From Polyangia bacterium (lineage in GTDB: Bacteria > Myxococcota_A > Polyangia > Polyangiales > Polyangiaceae): a stretch of 10,564 bases of DNA. The stretch spans positions 1 to 10,564 of the forward strand of contig JAUIKB010000100.1 of the NCBI GenBank assembly GCA_030430975.1. The letters run 5' to 3'. This document shows positions 6,295-10,564 of this stretch, piece by piece. Below the pieces are notes generated by a model. That model worked only from the letters and a program-made list of their open reading frames with translations, was not told where the DNA came from and searched no databases. Each line of letters begins with the position of its first letter. The first letter of the stretch is position 1. Made by a program: the position numbers and the translations under genes.

Positions 6295-7046
6295 CAGAGT
6301 TCGAAGCTGACCTTTGCGACCCAGCTGCCGGGCGTCGGGTAGGTCGCGGACTTCAGCGCTTGGACGATGCAGTCGGTAGCGTCCTGAGACGGCGGGCCGC
6401 TCGGCGCGGCGAGGCCGACGCTGAGTGCCTTCCCGGTCTTGCCGGACCCGTCGTCCTCGACGTACACCGTGGCCTTCATGCGCCGCTCTGCGCCGCACTT
6501 CTGACGTAGTCCGACCAAGCCCGCGGTTACTTCCGATACGTTGCTGGGATCCCACTCGTCGGCGGGACGCCCGTCTGTGAGGGGATCAAATTCGATGGAG
6601 TTCTGCGCGAGGCCGTGCCTGCCGCCGACCGGTTTGGGCCACGTCTTGGCCTTCAGTGCGCGCACCATGCAGCGTTCGGTGTCGAGGTGCCCGATCGTCG
6701 AGTCTTCGACGTGAGCCTCTGCAACGGAGCCGTCACCAGCGATCTTCAATGAGAACGCGATGCGACCACCCAAGTACTCGACGCTTTCGACGCCACGACT
6801 GAGGCACTTTTGCAGCGCTTTGACGGACCGTTCGAACGTCTTGGTGACCGCGTCCTGGTCCAAAGCGCCGATCTCTTGCGACACCGACGCCCCCGACGGT
6901 TCGTCGTCCCCGTCATCCTCGTCCGCATCCGGTTCGACTTCGTGCTGCGGAGCCTTGGCAGGCTGACCGCCGCCGCCGCAGCCGATGCCGAAACCAGAAC
7001 TTAGCGCGAGTGCCAGCGGCACCCCCCACACCGCCGCTGGTCTCAT
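6294..7046 (-). CDS. Lipoprotein with two AgmX/PglI-type repeats
   Basis: A protein of 250 residues. The N-terminus is a hydrophobic signal ending in GIGC, so Cys23 is the probable lipidated residue, followed by a glycine run and an acidic linker (about 36-50). Two related domains follow. The first (about 65-155) has Cys81 and Cys126 and ends with CMVRALKAKTWPKPVGG; the second (about 174-250) has Cys184 and Cys226 and ends with CIVQALKSATYPTPGSW. This matches the AgmX/PglI C-terminal-like family, common in myxobacteria, where a Cys pair brackets a small beta-alpha domain with GxV and a final WPxP-like turn. The second copy is more diverged. Function is unknown; AgmX was linked to gliding motility in Myxococcus, but many paralogues exist. 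ATG at 7046 overlaps the acyl-CoA dehydrogenase stop (ATGA), and no good separate ribosome binding site is seen, which fits translational coupling. Confidence 0.85.
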   Translation of the reverse strand: MRPAAVWGVPLALALSSGFGIGCGGGGQPAKAPQHEVEPDADEDDGDDEPSGASVSQEIGALDQDAVTKTFERSVKALQKCLSRGVESVEYLGGRIAFSLKIAGDGSVAEAHVEDSTIGHLDTERCMVRALKAKTWPKPVGGRHGLAQNSIEFDPLTDGRPADEWDPSNVSEVTAGLVGLRQKCGAERRMKATVYVEDDGSGKTGKALSVGLAAPSGPPSQDATDCIVQALKSATYPTPGSWVAKVSFEL

Positions 7047-8191
7047 GCCTTGAGCACCCAGTTGGCGATCACGAGGCGTTGAATCTCGCTCGTGCCCTCG
7101 TAGATCTCGGTGATGCGAGCGTCCCGATAGTGCCGCTCTACGCCGTATTCCTCGATGTACCCGTAGCCGCCGTGCACCTGAATCGCCTGGTGCGTTATCC
7201 GCGACGAGGCTTCGGATGCGTAGAGTTTAGCCGATGCGCTCTCCAGGCTGTGGCGTGTCCCAGCATCCTTAAGTGCCGCCGCGCGCAGGGTCAGCAAGCG
7301 AGCCGCGTCCAACTCGGTAGCCATGTCGCTGAGTTTGAATTGAATCGCCTGGAACTTGGCGATCGGTTTGCCGAACGCATGGCGCTCCTTGGCGTAGGCG
7401 ATGGATTTGGTCAACGCCGCCTGCGCGATGCCGAGAGCCTGGGCGGCGATGCCGATTCGCCCGCCGTCTAGCGTGACCATCGCGACTTTGAACCCTTGGT
7501 TTTCTTCGCCGAGTCGTTCGGAGTCGTCGAGCTCTACATTTTCGAAGAACAGCGTGCACGAGTGCGCGCCCTTGATGCCCATCTTTTCGTCGTGAGGCGA
7601 CCGGCTGACACCCTTGCGATCCATCGGAACGATGAACGCGGTGTGGCGCACCTTGCCGCCGTCCGCTGGCTTGTCGGTAACAGCGAACACGATCACGTAG
7701 TCCGCATGTGGACCGTTCGTGATGAAGTTCTTGCTGCCGTTCAGGATCCACCCAGCGCCTTTGCGTTCGGCGACGGTCTGCATGGTCTGGGCGTCCGATC
7801 CGCTCATGGGCTCGGTCAGGCCGAAGCAGCCGAGCTTCTCGCCTGCGGCACATGGCTTGAGGATCTTCTCCTTTTGCTCGGCAGAGCCGAACTTCAACAC
7901 CGGGTCGCAGAACAGCGAGTTGTTGACGCTCATGATGACGCCGGTGCTGCCGCAGGCGCGGCTGACTTCTTCCATCGCGACGACGTAGCTGACGGCATCC
8001 ATGCCAGAGCCGCCAAACTCGGTTGGTACAGCGACGCCCATCAGGCCGAGTTCGCCCATCTGCTGGACGATCTCTTTGGGCCAGCGCGCCTGTTTGTCGA
8101 TTTCGGCGGCTTTCGGCGCGACTTCGCGGTCCGCGAAGTCCCGGGCGGTCTGCTGGAGAAGTCGTTGGTCTTCGGTGAGAGTGAAGTTCAT
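7043..8191 (-). CDS. Acyl-CoA dehydrogenase, short-chain (butyryl-CoA) type
   Basis: The product is a 382-residue FAD flavoenzyme expected to oxidise an acyl-CoA to the trans-2-enoyl-CoA, passing electrons to electron-transfer flavoprotein. The flavin/substrate signature GCFGLTEPMSGSDA is at 121-134, with GSKNFITNG at 152-160. The C-terminal block has HGGYGYIEEYGVERHYRDAR, then ITEIYEGTSEIQR with the likely catalytic base Glu365, the position used by short- and medium-chain enzymes. No domain is missing. Exact chain length or branched-chain preference cannot be read from sequence. ATG at 8191 has AGG about 6-8 bases upstream. The gene is the first of a coupled set with the AgmX-like lipoprotein and the SDR, an unusual context; beta-oxidation genes such as thiolase or etfAB are absent from the window. 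Confidence 0.96.
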   Translation of the reverse strand: MNFTLTEDQRLLQQTARDFADREVAPKAAEIDKQARWPKEIVQQMGELGLMGVAVPTEFGGSGMDAVSYVVAMEEVSRACGSTGVIMSVNNSLFCDPVLKFGSAEQKEKILKPCAAGEKLGCFGLTEPMSGSDAQTMQTVAERKGAGWILNGSKNFITNGPHADYVIVFAVTDKPADGGKVRHTAFIVPMDRKGVSRSPHDEKMGIKGAHSCTLFFENVELDDSERLGEENQGFKVAMVTLDGGRIGIAAQALGIAQAALTKSIAYAKERHAFGKPIAKFQAIQFKLSDMATELDAARLLTLRAAALKDAGTRHSLESASAKLYASEASSRITHQAIQVHGGYGYIEEYGVERHYRDARITEIYEGTSEIQRLVIANWVLKA

Positions 8192-8302
8192 GTCGGACCT
8201 AAAGTACTCGCTTGCTGGCGCGGCTCAAGCGTCGCCGCGCACGGATGTGAGGTTCGAACGCCCTGCGGCGTTGCGTCGATTGGCTAGGCAATGTTTCGGG
8301 CC
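8192..8302 (-). other. Intergenic gap before the acyl-CoA dehydrogenase gene
   Basis: These 111 bp separate the DHH phosphoesterase stop from the acyl-CoA dehydrogenase start. A perfect 6-bp inverted repeat (AACGCC and GGCGTT with a 4-base loop) lies at 8257-8272. It is not followed by T residues on either strand, so it is not a classical terminator; it could be an operator or chance. A poor TTGAGC/TACTTT pair lies nearer the start codon. A promoter is likely here on grounds of layout, but none is convincing. Confidence 0.4.
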
Positions 8303-9424
8303 TTACGTCGGGGGATCCAGCTCTTGGATCACGCGTGCTAAGCGTTTGCGCACAACTCGCTGGACGACCCGCCACAGCCCTTCGGTGTCGTCGGTATCGG
8401 CGAGCATCCCAATCGGCACCTGAAAGCCGCCTTTTTCAGCTCGTCCACCGCCATAGGGCCGCCCGTTGTCGGCTTCACCGAACGCGGTACGTAGGAACTG
8501 CGCGGGATCGACGCTGGCACTCTTGGTACGGAGTGAGCCGTCGATGCGCCCGTCAACGAGCCCGTACACCACCACGGTGTCTATGTCTTCGCGGCGGACG
8601 ATGAAATCCGCGGCGCTGGCGATCGCGTCGCGATTGCGTGGCGAGACCCGGCCGACTCCAGCCAGCGCGAAGTCCCGGACGACCTCCATGTCGACCAACG
8701 CGCGGCCGATCGCGTCCATCGCTTCGGCGGCAACCGTGCGGTGTCCGAAGCGGTCCGACAGCGCGACATCGCACAGTGGTTTGAGAAATGCGGCCGCGAG
8801 AAAATCTTGCTGCGTCGCCGCTGAGAAATCGTCGGTGTCTGTCTCTATGCCGAACAACAACGCCGTTGCGATCCGCGCGTCCTCCTTTGATTCCGCGCGC
8901 AGCGGCGCGATCCCGTCCTGGAGGTACTCCGCGTAGATCGTGCACGTCGCGCCGATGGTCGGGCGTATGTCCATGAAGGGCGCCTCGACTAATGGGGCGC
9001 CACGGTGGTGGTCGACGATTGTGAGCGGCTTGAGGTGCTCCGGCAATTCGAGCGACGGCTCGGTGGAACTGGTGTCGACCAATGACAGATGTCGGAATTG
9101 TTCGAGCTCTTCGGTCTCGGAGAGCTGCACCAAGTCCACGTCGAGGAGCTTCACCAGTGCACGGTTTTCCGGCCGAGACACCGGCAACACATGAGCGATC
9201 GTGGCTGGAACGCCCAGCTCCTGACAGATCAGCTTGTGGGCGAGCGCGCTGCCGATCGCGTCGGGGTCGGGGTGCCCAGAAATGAGAATTACCAGCGGCT
9301 CACCTTTGGCCGCGCTCAGCGTTTCGCGAAGCAGATCCGACTTCCTGACGGTTTTGGATTCATCGCCGCGCAAAGCCGTGAGTTCGGGCGTCGATGAAAC
9401 GACCCGTGGGGCGCTTTTGGCCAT
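8303..9424 (-). CDS. DHH/DHHA1 family phosphoesterase (NrnA-like)
   Basis: A 373-residue cytosolic protein of the DHH superfamily. After a roughly 40-residue N-terminal extension come the metal-binding motifs: GHPDPDAIGSALA (50-62; His51, Asp53, Asp55), VDTSS (Asp117), VDHHRG (Asp138-His139-His140) and ETDTDDFS (194-201, Asp196 likely). The DHHA1 substrate-binding domain ends with GRPYGGGRAEKGGFQVPIG (321-339). Relatives are manganese-dependent nanoRNases or phosphatases that hydrolyse short RNAs, 3'-phosphoadenosine 5'-phosphate or linear dinucleotides. The first motif reads HPDPDAIGS rather than the HxNPDGDAIGS of classical NrnA, so the substrate may differ. There are no CBS or RCK domains. 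ATG at 9424 lacks a clear Shine-Dalgarno sequence. The gene is flanked by gaps of 45 and 111 bp and may have its own promoter. Confidence 0.9.
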   Translation of the reverse strand: MAKSAPRVVSSTPELTALRGDESKTVRKSDLLRETLSAAKGEPLVILISGHPDPDAIGSALAHKLICQELGVPATIAHVLPVSRPENRALVKLLDVDLVQLSETEELEQFRHLSLVDTSSTEPSLELPEHLKPLTIVDHHRGAPLVEAPFMDIRPTIGATCTIYAEYLQDGIAPLRAESKEDARIATALLFGIETDTDDFSAATQQDFLAAAFLKPLCDVALSDRFGHRTVAAEAMDAIGRALVDMEVVRDFALAGVGRVSPRNRDAIASAADFIVRREDIDTVVVYGLVDGRIDGSLRTKSASVDPAQFLRTAFGEADNGRPYGGGRAEKGGFQVPIGMLADTDDTEGLWRVVQRVVRKRLARVIQELDPPT

Positions 9425-9443
9425 AGCGTTTCAGTCTACAGGC

Positions 9444-9473
9444 AGTGTAATGCTTTGCATCGAATACTGTTAA
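9444..9473 (-). promoter_or_regulatory. Possible promoter of the DHH phosphoesterase gene
   Basis: In an AT-rich pocket, the minus strand reads TTAACA (9473-9468), an 18-base spacer, then TACACT (9449-9444), five of six and four of six matches to the sigma-70 consensus. The -35 overlaps the TAA stop of the HAD gene. The predicted start point would leave a leader of only about a dozen bases before ATG 9424, which agrees with the absence of a Shine-Dalgarno sequence. This is a pattern match only. Confidence 0.3.
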
Positions 9474-10240
9474 TCTTGAATAATTTCAACGAATTGGCGT
9501 TCCGAACAGAGGGTGGACAGACTCGCGTTCGGGGCGACGGCGACACCGATCTCGGCGCGTTCGAGAAGGTCGGCGTCGAAGCCGCTGTCCCCGAATCCGG
9601 CCAGCAGTGCGGCACCGTCGAGCAACTCGTCCACCACCACGCGCTTTCGCGGCCCGTAGGGCACGGGCTCAGCCATCGCAGGCTGAATGATCTGACCGGT
9701 GACGGCCGGTGTGGCACCGCGAACGTCCTCGGCGCGAAAACCCGCCGCGGCAGCGCAAGCTTCGACGACGGCTCGTGGTGAAGCCGACACGATCACGCAA
9801 CGGATGTCCTTCGTGCGCGCCCATTCGATCACCTTCATCACCTGTGGGATCAATCGCGGCGTCACGTCGCCGACGATGTCCGACGCGAGCGAGCGAACCG
9901 CGCCGAGGGTCATGCCGGCGTAGCACCATGTCATCACTTCACAGACGGTCTCTTCAGGGCAAATCCCGTCGTGGTAGCTCTGAAGCAGGGCGGTCGCGGC
10001 GCTGTTGGCGTCATCGTCCGGCGCGGCGACGCCTAGCCTGTTGGCCAGGCGTTTGAGTGCGGGGAGCGCTTCCGGCCGCAACGCGCCGCGCTCGATCGCA
10101 CCCCGGAAGACGTCGTCTCCGACGTCGCCTCGCCACAGCGTGCCGTCGGCGTCGAACGCCATCGCGGCACGACCGCCATCCCAGACGTCCCGTACGCGGT
10201 CCAGAAGCTCGGTGGTGCCAATGGTCTCGTGAACGCTCAC
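9470..10240 (-). CDS. HAD-IB phosphatase (SerB-like fold)
   Basis: A 256-residue soluble haloacid dehalogenase-superfamily phosphatase. Motif I is FDADGTLW (29-36; nucleophile Asp30, acid/base Asp32), motif II is Ser152 in VSASP, motif III is Lys199 in GPRKR, and motif IV is GDSGFD (217-222; Asp218, Asp222). All catalytic residues are present, and a helical cap lies between motifs I and II, as in the phosphoserine phosphatase-like group. The substrate is not evident: phosphoserine, phosphocholine and a phospholipid head-group phosphate are all possible. GTG at 10240 overlaps the stop of the upstream nucleotidyltransferase as GTGA, with GGAG 4 bases upstream, so the two are translated together. 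That pairing suggests the substrate is a phosphorylated intermediate made by, or competing with, the nucleotidyltransferase pathway. Confidence 0.9.
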   Translation of the reverse strand: MSVHETIGTTELLDRVRDVWDGGRAAMAFDADGTLWRGDVGDDVFRGAIERGALRPEALPALKRLANRLGVAAPDDDANSAATALLQSYHDGICPEETVCEVMTWCYAGMTLGAVRSLASDIVGDVTPRLIPQVMKVIEWARTKDIRCVIVSASPRAVVEACAAAAGFRAEDVRGATPAVTGQIIQPAMAEPVPYGPRKRVVVDELLDGAALLAGFGDSGFDADLLERAEIGVAVAPNASLSTLCSERQFVEIIQD

Positions 10241-10564
10241 TTGGCTCCAGCAGCGTCAGGTCGGCTCTTCCACCAGGCCGCCGCGTGACCATGGTCCTCG
10301 ACCGTGTCGATCTCCATGTATGCGCCGTTTGTGTCCTCGCGATGTAGATCGATGCCGTCCTCGATCATTTGCTGCAGCAGATCGATCAGGTACGCCTTTT
10401 CGAACGTTCGTCCCTCCCGCCACACCTGGCGCGCATGTAGCTTGGCGGCGTCGTCGAACGCTTCGACCAGCTGCTCCGCGCCGCGCGCCGAGGCCTTAAG
10501 CACGCCGATGAACTCACCGCTGGCAGCTTCGCTTTCGATCGTTCGGCTCAGTTCGACGACACGG
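10237..10564 (-). CDS. Nucleotidyltransferase, C-terminal part (runs off the window)
   Basis: The frame is open to the right edge, so this is the C-terminal 108 or so residues of a longer protein; the true start is outside. Recognisable blocks are GEFIGVLKAS, close to the GEYIGI segment of NTP-transferases, then a helix with KAYLIDLLQQMIEDG, and NGAYMEIDTVEDHGHAAAWW, matching the EIDTxxD block that contributes the second metal-binding Asp in the LicC/phosphocholine cytidylyltransferase and sugar-nucleotide family. The enzyme would activate a phosphorylated small molecule (choline-, inositol-, phosphonate- or sugar-type) with an NTP. The N-terminal nucleotide-binding loop that would help choose between these lies beyond the edge. 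A GTG at 10503 is internal and not a likely start because conserved sequence precedes it. It is coupled by GTGA overlap to the HAD phosphatase. Confidence 0.8.
   Translation of the reverse strand, partial: RVVELSRTIESEAASGEFIGVLKASARGAEQLVEAFDDAAKLHARQVWREGRTFEKAYLIDLLQQMIEDGIDLHREDTNGAYMEIDTVEDHGHAAAWWKSRPDAAGAK

Noticed and set aside
6295..6555. N-terminal extension of the SDR to 333 residues
   Set aside because: The extension is Arg-rich shadow sequence within the lipoprotein gene; the ATG at 6294 places the cofactor motif at the normal distance from the N-terminus.
7496..8287. A 263-codon plus-strand open frame opposite the acyl-CoA dehydrogenase
   Set aside because: It mirrors the codon structure of a well conserved enzyme on the other strand and shows no recognisable motif.
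8314..8330. Perfect inverted repeat GATCCA-5-TGGATC at the end of the DHH gene
   Set aside because: It lies in coding sequence, is not followed by a T run on the minus strand, and a 6-bp stem of this kind is common by chance.
1..10564. A functional link between the PilZ gene and the DHH phosphoesterase as a cyclic di-GMP signalling set
   Set aside because: They are about 8 kb apart, on opposite strands and separated by unrelated genes; no sequence evidence ties them.

Overview
The window is GC-rich, densely coding bacterial DNA, and a member of the Myxococcota or a related deltaproteobacterial lineage is the best guess. The clearest lineage clue is the lipoprotein at 6294-7046, which carries an AgmX/PglI-C-terminal-like Cys-containing repeat in two copies behind a glycine-rich lipobox region; that family is best known from myxobacteria. 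This lineage call is inference, because no rRNA or marker gene is present. I see no tRNA, rRNA, CRISPR array, insertion sequence or phage gene.

Layout. Positions 1-188 form a leader with three tandem 15-bp repeats and a small dyad; its coding status is uncertain. Two plus-strand genes follow: a short single-domain PilZ protein (189-521) and a coiled-coil lipoprotein ending in a degenerate OmpA-like domain (532-1446). They end tail to tail against the minus-strand genes, sharing a CTAG in which both stop codons lie. From there to the right edge every gene is on the minus strand. In transcription order (right to left) these are: the C-terminal part of a nucleotidyltransferase (from beyond 10564 to 10237), a HAD-IB phosphatase (10240-9470), a DHH/DHHA1 phosphoesterase (9424-8303), an acyl-CoA dehydrogenase (8191-7043), the duplicated AgmX-like lipoprotein (7046-6294), a pteridine-reductase-like SDR (6294-5554), a MoxR AAA+ ATPase (5448-4522), a DUF58 protein (4525-3302) and a TgpA-like membrane transglutaminase (3305-1443).

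How the genes work together. There are three tightly coupled minus-strand blocks. Block A is nucleotidyltransferase plus HAD phosphatase (GTGA overlap), which may act in activating and dephosphorylating a small head group. Block B is acyl-CoA dehydrogenase, AgmX-like lipoprotein and SDR (ATGA and TGATG overlaps), an unusual mix of metabolic enzymes with an envelope lipoprotein. Block C is MoxR, DUF58 and transglutaminase (two GTGA overlaps), the widespread but poorly understood MoxR/DUF58/TgpA envelope module. The DHH gene stands alone between blocks A and B, with a possible promoter of its own. Gaps between blocks are only 45-111 bp, so read-through is possible.

The gene families are mostly recognisable. 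The parts worth a second look are the degenerate or altered domains (PilZ motif with Glu, SDR with Cys at the usual Ser position, a shortened OmpA fold with a low-complexity insert), the duplicated AgmX repeat, and the unusual gene partners. I did not find a clear new defence or mobile system.
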